This document shows, piece by piece, positions 7,993-17,682 of a stretch of 64,000 bases of DNA. Origin of the DNA: Alkaliphilus serpentinus. Lineage in GTDB: Bacteria; Bacillota; Clostridia; Peptostreptococcales; Natronincolaceae. How positions within the stretch are numbered: the stretch's first letter is position 1; each line of letters opens with the position of its first letter. The position numbers and the translations under genes were made by a program. The stretch lies in NCBI RefSeq assembly GCF_009017255.1, contig NZ_WBZB01000004.1, forward strand, positions 1 to 64,000. The letters are read 5' to 3'. The notes beneath the pieces are model-generated. The model was not told the DNA's origin and made no database searches. It was given only the letters and a program-made list of their open reading frames with translations.

Positions 7993-9109
7993 CCCTAATC
8001 AAAATCAATGAATCCTCCTGTAGAAAGTGTTGTCCCTTTACAATCACTTGGTCACCTAATTCTATCCCGTTTAAAATCTCCACTGTATCCTCTGCCATAA
8101 TACCAATATCTACAGCTCTTTTTTCTGATTTTTGATCTTTTCCTATATAAACATGGGTACCCTCTTGATCTTGAATAACTGCTTCCTTTGGTATAACAAT
8201 GGCTCTATCCTTATACTCTTTTGTGATTTCAACCAATACATAACTGCCGGCTGATAACTTGTTATCACCATTGTTTATAGAAATTTCAGCTAAATAAAGA
8301 CCGCTTCTAGGATCTCCCACAGGATTTAAAACTTTAATTACACCCTTTTTCGTTGATTCTTCATATTTTACCAAAACATCATCCCCTATAGATAGATGAT
8401 TCAGTAGATCCTTGGTTACATTGATGGATATCTTCAGTTCATCAGTATTTGAGATGATTAAAGCCGGTCCATTTCCAAGAAAGGCCTGACTTTTCTGTAT
8501 ATTTAGTTGTGAAACGATTCCTTCTATGGGGGCATGATATTCCAGCTCACTAAGAAGCTGTATGGAATTTGAATATACTTGCCGAGCTTGCTCTACCTGT
8601 ATTTCGGCTCCCCTTAATATCTCATCACCACCAAGGTTATTGCTGATGTTGGGAAGGGCATTATTGTTAAAGACCTTTAATAGTCCTCCTTTTTCCTGTA
8701 AGGCTTCCAATTCTCCTGCTTGCTTCTCCATTTCCTCTATAGAAAGCTTCTGTAAACGAAGATTTTCCCTTGCAAATTCATAGTTCTCCTTAGCCTGTTC
8801 CACCTGTTTTCTTATTAAGGTTTTGTCCAGCTCAAACAAAAAATCCCCATCCTTAACTCTATCCCCTAGCTTTACTGCAAGGTTTGTTACCTTTAAGCCA
8901 GGCTGACGGGCTATAATCATGGCATTATTAGAAGGCATTAGTTGACCTGCTAAGGTAACCTTCTCCTGAATTTCATCCATTTTTACCTCGTAGACCTCTA
9001 CTGCAATTGCTTCCTGTTGATTATCAGCATTGTTTCCTTGGCAGCTGGTGATCAGTATCATTGCTAAGGCCATTGTTGTAACTATTAGAATGCTTCTAAT
9101 CCTCTTCAC
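7970..9109 (-). CDS. RND efflux adaptor lipoprotein (membrane fusion protein)
   Basis: The 379-residue product begins with a lipoprotein signal ending in the lipobox LITSC (Cys23), so it is anchored to the outer face of the membrane. A biotinyl-lipoyl-like half-motif follows (PGLKVTNLAVKLGDRVKDG, about 70-88), then a coiled-coil hairpin rich in Glu/Gln/Leu (about 95-180), the second half-motif, and beta-barrel domains. This is the order of AcrA/HlyD-type adaptors. It precedes and overlaps the permease gene. The GTG start has AAGGAGG seven bases upstream. The gene follows a duplicated terminator and the inserted element, so its promoter must lie in the short stretch 9110-9208 or inside the element. 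Confidence 0.93.
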   Translation of the reverse strand: MKRIRSILIVTTMALAMILITSCQGNNADNQQEAIAVEVYEVKMDEIQEKVTLAGQLMPSNNAMIIARQPGLKVTNLAVKLGDRVKDGDFLFELDKTLIRKQVEQAKENYEFARENLRLQKLSIEEMEKQAGELEALQEKGGLLKVFNNNALPNISNNLGGDEILRGAEIQVEQARQVYSNSIQLLSELEYHAPIEGIVSQLNIQKSQAFLGNGPALIISNTDELKISINVTKDLLNHLSIGDDVLVKYEESTKKGVIKVLNPVGDPRSGLYLAEISINNGDNKLSAGSYVLVEITKEYKDRAIVIPKEAVIQDQEGTHVYIGKDQKSEKRAVDIGIMAEDTVEILNGIELGDQVIVKGQHFLQEDSLILIRGEEIEAN

Positions 9110-9208
9110 TAGACAACCTCCTTATAACAATCCTTACCTTAATAAATATGTGCATTTTCTGGTAAAATAAACGAAGTAAAAATTACCTACTAATTTAATG
9201 GCATAAAA

Positions 9209-9450
9209 AAACTGAGGTAAAATACCTCAGTTTCAGACTGATGAAAAACCCTCATCTTCTTTGTTGCTTTACAAAACCAGCATTTTCATTAACCCCTGAG
9301 AGACAGACCCAGCCATATTACAGCCTTACGTATTTCTGTATACGCTGCAATCGCTGGTTTTGCTTGCGCCTCGAATCTAAGTGCTTTTGATCAGTCTGCA
9401 TCTTGAATACTTTGTCTTCAATCTAAAACTGAGGTAAAATACCTCAGTTT
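9209..9450. mobile_element. structured repeat element, copy 1, flanked by duplicated terminator hairpins
   Basis: A 192-bp core (9234-9425) lies between two identical 25-bp hairpins (9209-9233 and 9426-9450; 11-bp arms AAACTGAGGTA/TACCTCAGTTT, loop AAA). The core has nested inverted repeats: CAGACTGATGAAAA near its left end pairs with TTTTGATCAGTCTG, and inside that AAAACCAGC pairs with GCTGGTTTT. About 27 bases lie outside the outer pair on the right. A second copy, with a different flanking hairpin, is at 37898-38101; copy 1 has about 40 extra bases in the middle (near 9285-9325). No open frame is present. It behaves like a non-autonomous mobile element with a terminator as target duplication. 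Family unknown to me. Confidence 0.75.
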
Positions 9451-9452
9451 TT
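9426..9452 (-). terminator. kbl terminator (right copy of the duplicated hairpin)
   Basis: Read on the minus strand, 11-bp stem arms ending in a T run lie 12 bases after the kbl stop codon. The identical hairpin at 9209-9233 is also followed by T residues on the minus strand, so either copy can end transcription before the efflux operon. Confidence 0.85.
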
Positions 9453-9463
9453 AGATTTGCTAC

Positions 9464-10651
9464 CTACAACAGCTTCAGTTCTTCTCCAACCTTTTTGAAG
9501 ACTTCAACAGCTTTATCCAGCTGTTCAGTTGTATGTCCTGCTGTAACCATACATCTTAATCTTCCTGTTCCTTTTGGAACAGTTGGGAATACGATACCAG
9601 ATACAAAAACTCCATTGTCAAATAGCTTCTTGCTAAATTCCATAGTCTTGGCTTCATCTCCAATAATTACAGGAGTGATGGGGGTTTGACTATTTCCAAT
9701 ATTAAAGCCCAGTTGACTGATTTTATCCTTAAAGTATCTTGCATTACTCCATAATCTATCGGTAAACTCTGTTGTACTCATTAATATTCTTACTGCCTCA
9801 TTTATGGCCCCTACAGCAGCTGGAGGTAAATAAGTACTAAATAATAGTGGTCTACCCCTATGGCTTAACCATTCCTTCATGGTTTCGCTTCCTGCCACAT
9901 AGCCACCTATTACTCCAATGGCTTTAGAAAGGGTTCCGATTGTAAAGTCCACTCTACCATGTAGTCCAAAATGGTCTACAGTACCTCTACCGCTTTCTCC
10001 AAGGACTCCAGAGCCATGGGCATCATCCACATAGGTCATGGCACCATATTTCTCAGCTAATTCAACAATACCAGGAAGGGGAGCAATATCTCCATCCATA
10101 CTAAATACTCCATCGGTGATGATTAAAAGGTTTCTGTATTTATCTCTATTGGCCTTAAGTACCTCTTCAAGATGATTTAAATCAGCATGCTTAAATACTG
10201 TTTTATCTGCTCTGCTTAGCCTTGATCCATCAATGATACTGGCATGGTTTAACTCATCAGAAATGATTAGGTCTCCCTTTTCTGTTATGGCTTGAATGGT
10301 TCCAGCATTACAATTGAAGCCAGATTGATATACCATTACGGCTTCTTCTCGCTTAAATTCAGCAAGTAATTGTTCCATTTCCTCATGAATATCCATATTT
10401 CCAATGATGGTTCTTACAGCTCCTGCACCTACACCATATTTTTCAACGGCTTCGATGGCAGCCTTTTTCATCCTTGGATGATTGGCTAATCCAAGATAAT
10501 TATTAGAGGAAAGATTAATTACTCTTTTACCATTCAAAATGACTTCTGCTTCGTTGGCTCCTTCTAAGATTGGCAACCTACGATATACACCCTGATCCTT
10601 AAGTTCTTGAATTTTCTCCTTCAAAAAGTTCAGTTCATGAACATTTGACAT
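9464..10651 (-). CDS. kbl: glycine C-acetyltransferase (2-amino-3-ketobutyrate CoA ligase)
   Basis: This PLP enzyme splits 2-amino-3-ketobutyrate with CoA into glycine and acetyl-CoA, the second step of threonine breakdown. The 395-residue length and fold type I alpha-oxoamine synthase pattern fit: [14 protein letters not shown] near residue 45, [30 protein letters not shown] (PLP-contacting Asp/His) and [16 protein letters not shown] with the Schiff-base Lys near residue 240. It lies 76 bases after tdh, which supplies its substrate, with an AAGGAGG site before the ATG. Related BioF and serine palmitoyltransferases share the fold, but the tdh neighbour settles the assignment. Confidence 0.95.
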   Translation of the reverse strand: MSNVHELNFLKEKIQELKDQGVYRRLPILEGANEAEVILNGKRVINLSSNNYLGLANHPRMKKAAIEAVEKYGVGAGAVRTIIGNMDIHEEMEQLLAEFKREEAVMVYQSGFNCNAGTIQAITEKGDLIISDELNHASIIDGSRLSRADKTVFKHADLNHLEEVLKANRDKYRNLLIITDGVFSMDGDIAPLPGIVELAEKYGAMTYVDDAHGSGVLGESGRGTVDHFGLHGRVDFTIGTLSKAIGVIGGYVAGSETMKEWLSHRGRPLLFSTYLPPAAVGAINEAVRILMSTTEFTDRLWSNARYFKDKISQLGFNIGNSQTPITPVIIGDEAKTMEFSKKLFDNGVFVSGIVFPTVPKGTGRLRCMVTAGHTTEQLDKAVEVFKKVGEELKLL

Positions 10652-10727
10652 TATAACTACCTCCTTATAACTTATAGACTTACTATCATTATTGGCATAT
10701 TCCTATAGCTTATAAACATCAAATTTT

Positions 10728-11798
10728 TTATTTTGCAAAGCTATCTAGGGCTTCTTTATTTGGATAAAGAACCACCTTACCACAGTTTCCACTGGCCATT
10801 AATTTAAAGCCCTCTTCAAAATCCTCCATAGGGAGACGATGGGTTATGATTTCTTCAAGGTTTAAGTTTCCAGATTCAATTAAACCCTTCACCTGGAACC
10901 ATGTGTCATACATCTTTCTTCCAGCTATACCCTGTAATGTGATTCCCTTAAACACCACATCATTGGCTATGTCTATGGCTACATCAGCGGTTGGAATCCC
11001 TAATAAAGCCATTCTGCCTCCAAGTTTTATGTACTTTAAGGCCTGCTGAATGGCAAGGGCATTCCCTGACATTTCCGCAACAACATCAACTCCCATACCT
11101 CCAGTAACCTCTAAGATTTTTGCAATGGGATCTTCCTTTAACGGATTGATTACAATATCAGCACCGAGCTTTTTTGCCAGCTCCAATCGATACTCATTTA
11201 CTTCGATGGCAATCACCTTAGAAGCACTAACCGCCTTGGCAACAGCAACAGCCATAATTCCAATAGGTCCGCATCCAACAACTGCTACAGTCTTGCCAAT
11301 GATATCCCCAGCTAGTAGTGTATGTACAGCATTGCCTAATGGTTCTTGAACGGCAAGGTATGCTGGGTCTATCCCCTTTGGATTCTTCCATGCATTGCTT
11401 TCTGGTATTGCTACATATTCAGCATAGGTTCCATTGGTATCAACACCAAGAATAGCTGTATCCCTACATATATGGGCATTTCCTGTGGTACACAAGTCAC
11501 AAACCCCACATACGATATGGGTCTCGGTTGAAACGACATCTCCAACCTTTATGGCTGTTACATCAGCTCCAACCTCAACCACCTCCCCAGCAAATTCATG
11601 ACCCATTACATAGGGGGGCTTAATTCTTTTCTGCGACCATGCATCCCAGCTGTAGATATGGGCATCAGTGCCGCATATTGAAGTAGCCATAACCTTTACC
11701 AGAATGTCCTTTGGGCCAATTTTAGGTATCTCCATTTCTGCTAAAACAGCTCCTGCCTTTGGTTCCTTTTTCATAATAACCTTCATTTTTCCTTCCAT
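10728..11798 (-). CDS. tdh: L-threonine 3-dehydrogenase
   Basis: This zinc-dependent medium-chain dehydrogenase oxidises threonine with NAD to 2-amino-3-ketobutyrate. At 356 residues it shows the catalytic zinc Cys in ATSICGTDAHIY, GHEFAGEVVEVG, the structural-zinc cysteine cluster CGVCDLCTTGNAHIC and the Rossmann loop VVGCGPIGIMAVAVAK. The start is set by an AGGAGG site 8 bases before the ATG at 11798. It forms an operon with kbl. Together they give glycine and acetyl-CoA, which would suit an amino-acid-fermenting anaerobe. Sorbitol/butanediol dehydrogenases are similar, but kbl next door makes threonine the likely substrate. Confidence 0.93.
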   Translation of the reverse strand: MEGKMKVIMKKEPKAGAVLAEMEIPKIGPKDILVKVMATSICGTDAHIYSWDAWSQKRIKPPYVMGHEFAGEVVEVGADVTAIKVGDVVSTETHIVCGVCDLCTTGNAHICRDTAILGVDTNGTYAEYVAIPESNAWKNPKGIDPAYLAVQEPLGNAVHTLLAGDIIGKTVAVVGCGPIGIMAVAVAKAVSASKVIAIEVNEYRLELAKKLGADIVINPLKEDPIAKILEVTGGMGVDVVAEMSGNALAIQQALKYIKLGGRMALLGIPTADVAIDIANDVVFKGITLQGIAGRKMYDTWFQVKGLIESGNLNLEEIITHRLPMEDFEEGFKLMASGNCGKVVLYPNKEALDSFAK

Positions 11799-11965
11799 GA
11801 TCCGCGCCTCCTAATTTTTTTATATGTTAAGGATTTTCTGTACATATGTCACGAACACACTATAAGAATACCACATTTTTTTATAAAATCCTTCTTTTTC
11901 TTTCATAATTTTTTTATAGTTTTTTCAATGGTTTCCCCAATAGACATACAGTATTTATTGGAAAT

Positions 11966-11993
11966 ATAAAAGCCCTCCCTGGGAGGACTTTTA
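11966..11993 (-). terminator. terminator of the Lon-family protease gene
   Basis: A hairpin with the GC-rich stem CCTCCC/GGGAGG followed by T residues on the minus strand lies about 20 bases after the protease stop codon. The remaining stretch up to tdh is very AT-rich and must hold the tdh promoter; I could not place -35/-10 boxes with confidence. Confidence 0.8.
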
Positions 11994-12014
11994 TGTTAAT
12001 TATTTAACATTTTG

Positions 12015-14366
12015 CTATTTTTCTTCCTTTAAAGCCCTACGATACTTCTCTAATTTCCTTCTTACCCTATCAATGATCACCTTATGGGATTCACCCATTA
12101 AAATTTCTATTCCCTCGTTAATGTGCTTAACACTATATATATGGAAGCTTCCATCCTTTACAGCTTCAATTACCTCCTCTGAAAGCATAAGATTCTCAAT
12201 GTTTTGCTCTGGAATGATAACCCCTTGCCTACCGGATAAGCCCCTGCTTTTACAAACATTAAAGAAACCTTCAATTTTGTAATTCACCCCACCCACCGGT
12301 TGTATATATCCCTTCTGATTTACAGAGCCGGTTACGGCAATATATTGCTTTATAGGGGTACCTGATAAGCTGGATAAAATTCCATATAGCTCTGTACTGG
12401 AGGCACTGTCTCCATCTACTCCACCATAGGATTGTTCAAAGCATATATAGGCAGATAGGGATAAGGGGCCTTCTTGAGCAAATTGCTCCTGCAGATATCC
12501 TGTAAGTATTAAAATTCCTTTATCATAGGAGCTTCCGCTTAAATCAACTTCCCTTTCGATGTTGACAATACCCTTTCTTCCCAAACTGGTGGTAACGGTT
12601 ATAACATTGGGCTTACCAAAGGAGTAATCACCTAATTGCAATACTGATAGGGCATTAATCACACCTACCTTTTCTCCCTTCACATCAATTAAAATATTTT
12701 TGTTTTTAAAGCCTTCATGAACTTTATATTGATATTTATCATTTCGATATTGTTTTTCTTCTATGGCCATTATTACATGCTTCTTAGTTATAATTTCACT
12801 TTTCATAACTGCTGCCCATTGATCAGCCTCAACAATGATTTCAATAATTTTATTAAATCTTGAAGAAAGCTTATTTTGATTTTCTACTAATCTAGAGCTA
12901 TATTCAATTAATCTTCCAACACTCTCTCCATCGAAGGGTCTAAGGCCCTTAGATTTTGTATAGCTGGCCACAAATTTTGCCATCATCAGTTCCGTTTCAT
13001 GGGTTCTATCCATTTCTTCATCAAAATCCACTAAAACCTTAAAATATTTCTGAAAATCCTCATCATAATGGGTTAATAAATGATGAAGATACTCTCCACC
13101 AATCAATACCAATTTAATTTGAATAGGAATAGGCTCCAGCTTAATGCTGGCTATATCTAATATCCCCAACTGACTTCCCATGTTTTCCACGGTAATTTCT
13201 TTGGTTTGCAGTATCCGCTTTAAAGTATCCCATGCATAGGGATTAACCAAAAGCTTGTTGGCCTCAATGATTAAATATCCCCCATTGGCTAGATGGATGG
13301 CCCCAGGCTTTATCTGTAAAAAGTTGGTTTTCATGACTCCATTCTCGCTTATGTAATCGATGGAACCCGTTAGTTTATTCATGGTTGGGTTAAACTCCAT
13401 AATAACAGGAGCACCTTCTAAGTGACTGTTATCAATAAAAAGATTCACCCTATATCTTTTCAAAAAGGAATTCCCCTCAATTTTTTCCCTTATATTAATA
13501 AACTCTTCATCCTCTTCCAAAATGAAATGGTAGATGTTATCTAAAAGATCCCCTTCAACTCCTTTTAAGTACTCTAGTATTCCTTCACAATCCCGATACT
13601 TTTCCAAGAGTTGGCCTATAATTGGATTGATTACAAAGGTACCCACACGATTTTCAAGCTCTAAGAGCTGTTTTTTGGCATTTCTTTCAAGATTTTTTAG
13701 CTTTAGCAGCACCTCTAAGGCTGCCTCTTGAACCTCTTCTCGGTATTTTTTTAGTTTTCTTTTGGTATCTTCATCCATTTCTACTAGGTCTTCCTCATCC
13801 AATTCCCCATCAGCGGTTTTTAACTTAAAAATAAAGCCTGTGCTGGTGAATTTTATAATATGATCCCTCTCATTGGCAAATTCTGTTAACATAAGAAGAT
13901 AACGATTTTTTTCCTCCTGTAGGCCTTTGGTGATTTCATTCCTTTGACGATCATAATCATCGCTATTAAAGGCCTTGGATACCTGAAGAATCAGCTCCTC
14001 CACCATTTCTTCCATATCCCTTTTCAGAAGTCTCCCTATACCAGAGGGCATCCTTATGGCCTTGGCCATTTCTGGCTGAAGGAAATTATATACATAGCAC
14101 CAATCAAATGGGAGAGTTTTTTCCCTTGCTATGGCTTCTATAATATTCCTGGCGAAGGTGGTTTTACCGGTACCCTTTGCTCCCCTTATATATATGTGAT
14201 AGCTATTATGCTCCACTGATAATCCAAAGGTCATGGCTGTTTCTGCCCGCTCCTGACCAATCAATCCCTTTAAATCTCCAACCTCCTCTGTAGTTTTAAA
14301 ATAAAAATTGTCAATTTTACTTTTTCTATAAAGACTGTCATGGGATAACTCATTTTCTTTTCTCAA
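12015..14366 (-). CDS. Lon-family ATP-dependent protease (LonB/YcbZ-like)
   Basis: The 783-residue protein joins an AAA+ ATPase module to a C-terminal S16 protease domain. The Walker A loop GAKGTGKTT is near residue 60, earlier than in LonA because the LonA substrate-binding N-domain is missing; a long coiled-coil insertion rich in Lys/Glu/Leu fills about 150-270. The catalytic dyad is visible as Ser654 in DGDSASST and Lys697 in VNYKIEG. No transmembrane segments are evident, unlike archaeal LonB. The start is a TTG with a GGGGG site 7 bases upstream. A role in protein quality control is likely, but the substrates are unknown. Confidence 0.9.
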   Translation of the reverse strand: MRKENELSHDSLYRKSKIDNFYFKTTEEVGDLKGLIGQERAETAMTFGLSVEHNSYHIYIRGAKGTGKTTFARNIIEAIAREKTLPFDWCYVYNFLQPEMAKAIRMPSGIGRLLKRDMEEMVEELILQVSKAFNSDDYDRQRNEITKGLQEEKNRYLLMLTEFANERDHIIKFTSTGFIFKLKTADGELDEEDLVEMDEDTKRKLKKYREEVQEAALEVLLKLKNLERNAKKQLLELENRVGTFVINPIIGQLLEKYRDCEGILEYLKGVEGDLLDNIYHFILEEDEEFINIREKIEGNSFLKRYRVNLFIDNSHLEGAPVIMEFNPTMNKLTGSIDYISENGVMKTNFLQIKPGAIHLANGGYLIIEANKLLVNPYAWDTLKRILQTKEITVENMGSQLGILDIASIKLEPIPIQIKLVLIGGEYLHHLLTHYDEDFQKYFKVLVDFDEEMDRTHETELMMAKFVASYTKSKGLRPFDGESVGRLIEYSSRLVENQNKLSSRFNKIIEIIVEADQWAAVMKSEIITKKHVIMAIEEKQYRNDKYQYKVHEGFKNKNILIDVKGEKVGVINALSVLQLGDYSFGKPNVITVTTSLGRKGIVNIEREVDLSGSSYDKGILILTGYLQEQFAQEGPLSLSAYICFEQSYGGVDGDSASSTELYGILSSLSGTPIKQYIAVTGSVNQKGYIQPVGGVNYKIEGFFNVCKSRGLSGRQGVIIPEQNIENLMLSEEVIEAVKDGSFHIYSVKHINEGIEILMGESHKVIIDRVRRKLEKYRRALKEEK

Positions 14367-14447
14367 AAAATAACCCCCTATCTAGGATGAAAATAAATTA
14401 TACTATCATCCTATTCAAGAGGGTTACAATACTACACTATGAATTTT

Positions 14448-15539
14448 TTAAATTTCATCCTTTGCCATTAATTCCTTTATTATGTGAGTCATATCGTATT
14501 CTTCTGCTGCCTTAACTGCTGCATTCTTATCTAACTTGTAAACTGCCCCTAGGGCATACTCCCTTATCTCCCTCCGTGGGTCCTTTAAAAGGGGCATTAA
14601 ATATTTTATAGCTTCTTGATCACCACAGTTTCCCAGGGCTATGATGGCATTTCTCTGAAGGGTCTTTTTCCCCCTCCATCCAGAAGCATTTTTATTAAAT
14701 AGAGTCTTGAAGTCTTTACTGGTGATATTAATAAGCTGAACTAAATCTACGTGATGGGGTAGATCCTTGGGGATAAATGCTTCCTCTTTAGATGCTTTTA
14801 CCTCTTTATTATGGGGACATACCAACTGACATATATCGCAACCATATAATCGGTTTCCCAAGTTCCCCCTTTTTTCATGGGGAATGGTTTCCCTTTGCTG
14901 CAGTACATAGGAGAGACACTTATTTGCATTAAAGGAATAGGGGCCCTCTATGGCTCCTCCAGGGCATTGTTCAACACATAGATTACAGCCAGCACATTGA
15001 TCCTCCAATGTTTTATCTGGTTGTAGCTGTAGGTTGGTAAGGAGGTATCCAATAAAAAACCACGATCCATATCCTTCATTAATCAAGGTGGAATTATAAC
15101 CATACCATCCTAATCCTGCCCTATGGGCCACATGCCTGTCCACTAAAGGCCCAGTATCTACAAAGGCCTTATATTGAAGGTTTGAACTTAGCTTTTTTAT
15201 ATATTCTGCTAAATTTGTAAGCTTTTCCATCAGAACAAAATGATAGTCCCTTCCCCAAGCGGTTCTCGCCAGTTCACCATGGTATCGGGGCTTATTTTTT
15301 TGATCTACATCGTGATAGTAGCTTTGTCCAATAACAATAATGGACTCAGCATCCTCCATTGTCAGTCGAGGATTGATTCTTTTTTCCATTACCCCTTCTT
15401 CAAAGCCAGATAGATGGCCTAGGGCTTCTCTGGAAGCTAAAATAGGCCTTAATTCCTCAAAGGCCTCTGCTGATGTAAATCCAATTAAATCAATACCAAG
15501 GGATTTACTATATTCAATTATATCCTCCTTTAAAGCCAC
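14448..15539 (-). CDS. queG: epoxyqueuosine reductase
   Basis: This enzyme performs the last step of queuosine formation on tRNA, reducing epoxyqueuosine with cobalamin and two 4Fe-4S clusters. The 363-residue protein carries the two cluster motifs CAGCNLCVEQCPGGA and CDICQLVCPHN, the N-terminal DUF1730 region with the RHVAHRAGLGWYG segment, and C-terminal HEAT-like repeats (from about 300). The start is GTG with a GAGGG site 7 bases upstream. It lies between lepB and the Lon-family gene in the same direction. Confidence 0.95.
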   Translation of the reverse strand: MALKEDIIEYSKSLGIDLIGFTSAEAFEELRPILASREALGHLSGFEEGVMEKRINPRLTMEDAESIIVIGQSYYHDVDQKNKPRYHGELARTAWGRDYHFVLMEKLTNLAEYIKKLSSNLQYKAFVDTGPLVDRHVAHRAGLGWYGYNSTLINEGYGSWFFIGYLLTNLQLQPDKTLEDQCAGCNLCVEQCPGGAIEGPYSFNANKCLSYVLQQRETIPHEKRGNLGNRLYGCDICQLVCPHNKEVKASKEEAFIPKDLPHHVDLVQLINITSKDFKTLFNKNASGWRGKKTLQRNAIIALGNCGDQEAIKYLMPLLKDPRREIREYALGAVYKLDKNAAVKAAEEYDMTHIIKELMAKDEI

Positions 15540-15578
15540 GAATAATCCCTCATTATAGGTCCCCCACAGTTTTATATG

Positions 15579-16118
15579 CTATTGATTGTTATTGATAAAG
15601 ACCCTTGCATCTTTTATGGGCCATATTCTAAAGACCACCTTACCTACAATTTGCTCCTGTTTTATATAACCAAAGGTTCTACTATCATTGCTATCATTTC
15701 GATTATCCCCCAAAACATAAAAGCTATCTTTAGGAACAGTGCCCTCAAGATAATTATAGGATCTATCGAGATAACCCATATCAGCAACATAGCTTTCTCC
15801 TAGCTTTTCATCATTTACAAATACCTCTACACCTTCTACTGCATAGGAATCCTTTTCCTTTGCAACTACTCGCTTAACAAAGAGCTCTTTATTTGTACCA
15901 GGAGGATGAAAAACAATGATATCCCCTTCCTCCAAATGATCTTTAAAAACAGCGTGCTTTAAAACCAAAAGCCTATCATGTTGCTTAATGGTGGGCTCCA
16001 TAGATTTTCCCTGAACTACTGCAAAACTAAACAAATAATTCTCGATTACCAATGCTAAAAACAATGCAATACTAATAATTTGAAGCCATTCTAATAAAAA
16101 GCTCAGTGTTTTTTTCAT
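15579..16118 (-). CDS. lepB: type I signal peptidase
   Basis: This membrane-bound serine protease cleaves signal peptides from exported proteins. One N-terminal membrane helix (about 8-28) is followed by the catalytic Ser in VQGKSMEPTI, the catalytic Lys in LFVKRVVAKEKD and the conserved box GDNRNDSNDSR. The ATG at 16118 (179 residues) is preferred because AGGAG lies 10 bases before it; an ATG 16 codons upstream has no such site. The size is typical of Firmicutes SipS-type enzymes. Confidence 0.94.
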   Translation of the reverse strand: MKKTLSFLLEWLQIISIALFLALVIENYLFSFAVVQGKSMEPTIKQHDRLLVLKHAVFKDHLEEGDIIVFHPPGTNKELFVKRVVAKEKDSYAVEGVEVFVNDEKLGESYVADMGYLDRSYNYLEGTVPKDSFYVLGDNRNDSNDSRTFGYIKQEQIVGKVVFRIWPIKDARVFINNNQ

Positions 16119-16343
16119 TATAACACATCTCCTGTAGGCTGTATATCTAGAGTAGAATCCACCCACTTGGGTGGTTATTAAATCATACTGCTCTATAGTT
16201 GATAGTATGATTATTTTTCTCTAAAATTAAACCAACAGAAGATAACTTCAATAAAAAATACACCTACAAATACTAAAGTTCATTTAATATTTGAGGTGTA
16301 TGAAGATTTTAATGTAAGAATTTACCCATTCTTAAGAAAACAA

Positions 16344-17249
16344 TTAATTTGTAGTAGCTGCCCTCTTACCCTTAAGCCTTTCTGACATTCCTGTAAAGAT
16401 ATATAAGCCAAGTAAAATGAGGACTCCACCAATAATTTGAAGGATTCCCGGGAGCTCCTTTAATATAATAATAGCTAAAAAAGTAGCACCCACTGGCTCT
16501 CCCAGCATAAAGGTGGAAATTTTACTGGCTTCAACATATTTTAAACCCCAGTTTAAAACCGTATGTCCTCCTACTGTACAGATGATAGCTAAGGCTGCAA
16601 AATAAATATAATCGATAGTGCTATAACCCCCAAAGGGAGTTTTTGTAAAGATATTAACCAAAATTAATACAATGCTACAGCTTCCATATACTAAAAATCC
16701 GTAGGTTAAATTGGACATTTTTTGTCGCATTCCCCTACCAATGGTGACATATAAAGCCCCCATCAAACCACCAATTAAGGCCAACATATTGCCGTAGAAA
16801 CTCCCATCTTCATTCCCGAAGCCTTCTAACCCAATAATGCTACTTCCAATGATGGCAATCATCATACCCACTAGCGCTCTTTTGCCTATTCTTTCTCTAA
16901 AAAGGATAAAGGCAACTAAAGCAGTAAATATAGGCTGCATGCTAACCAAAACAGTTGAAGCTGCCACTGAGGTATGAAATAAAGAGGTAATCCATGTGAT
17001 AAAATGAAGGGCAAGAAACAATCCACTTAAGCAACAGAGGAAGTAATCCCTTAAGGTGGCCTTCTTCAACTCCTGTATTCTTCTGGTAAGAGTAAAGGGC
17101 ATAAAAAGAAGGGTAGTGATCAGTAGCCTGTACATTGCTATGATTGTAGGTGGTGCAGAAATATTTCTAATAATAATAGCAGAAAATGAAATTCCTATAA
17201 CTCCTAAAAAAAGAATGGAATGTACCTTCAACATTTCTTTATCCTTCAT
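16344..17249 (-). CDS. EamA/DMT-family transporter
   Basis: This integral membrane protein of 301 residues has about ten hydrophobic helices in two related halves. Each half carries the EamA pattern, for example SAIIIRNISAPP near the start, VLVSMQPIFTALVAFILFRERIG at the end of the first half and MLGEPVGATFLAIIILKELPG at the end of the second. Such proteins export metabolites or amino acids; the substrate cannot be told. I chose the ATG at 17249, 5 bases after a GAGGAGG site that overlaps the end of the upstream DUF456 gene, so the two are translated together. Confidence 0.88.
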   Translation of the reverse strand: MKDKEMLKVHSILFLGVIGISFSAIIIRNISAPPTIIAMYRLLITTLLFMPFTLTRRIQELKKATLRDYFLCCLSGLFLALHFITWITSLFHTSVAASTVLVSMQPIFTALVAFILFRERIGKRALVGMMIAIIGSSIIGLEGFGNEDGSFYGNMLALIGGLMGALYVTIGRGMRQKMSNLTYGFLVYGSCSIVLILVNIFTKTPFGGYSTIDYIYFAALAIICTVGGHTVLNWGLKYVEASKISTFMLGEPVGATFLAIIILKELPGILQIIGGVLILLGLYIFTGMSERLKGKRAATTN

Positions 17250-17250
17250 A

Positions 17251-17640
17251 TTATCCTCCTCTAAGTAACACAATTATAAAATATCCCACCATAGATAACA
17301 CAACTGTAAAATTAATGATCATACCTATTACATATCCAATAAAGGCACCACTACCAGCTTTAAGGGCTGAAAGTAGTTTTTTTCCTGAAAGGACCTCACC
17401 TATGAATACTCCAATAAACTGACCTAATATCATTCCAATCACATTAAAGATAAAAAAGCCTAATATTCCACCCATAAATAATCCCCAAAGGCCCTTCTTA
17501 GATATATTGAATTTCTTAGCTGTAAATAAAGAAGCCAAATATTCCGAGAGGATTGCAAATAAGGTTAATATCCCAAATATTATGATGGTTCTTATAGATA
17601 TTATAACAAAATCTGTACTCCAGCCATATAACAAAAGCAT
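17251..17640 (-). pseudogene. DUF456 membrane protein, apparently 5'-truncated
   Basis: The 129 readable residues match the DUF456 family from its first loop on (LLYGWST, then SEYLASLFTAKKF, GGILGFFIFNVIGMILGQFIGVFIGE and a final helix). The first membrane helix and the Pro/Gly-rich LPxLPG segment that normally precede LLYG are missing. Upstream, the frame continues for 20 unrelated residues to a TAG, and no ribosome site precedes the first ATG. The break falls at an inverted repeat (AACAAAAGCATTT at 17630-17642 and AAATGCTTTTGTT near 17665-17679), next to a GC-rich hairpin cluster. Either an insertion or deletion removed the 5' end, or this is a shortened but functional variant. Confidence 0.6.
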
Positions 17641-17682
17641 TTCATACGTTAATTCTGTATTGTTAAAATGCTTTTGTTTTCC

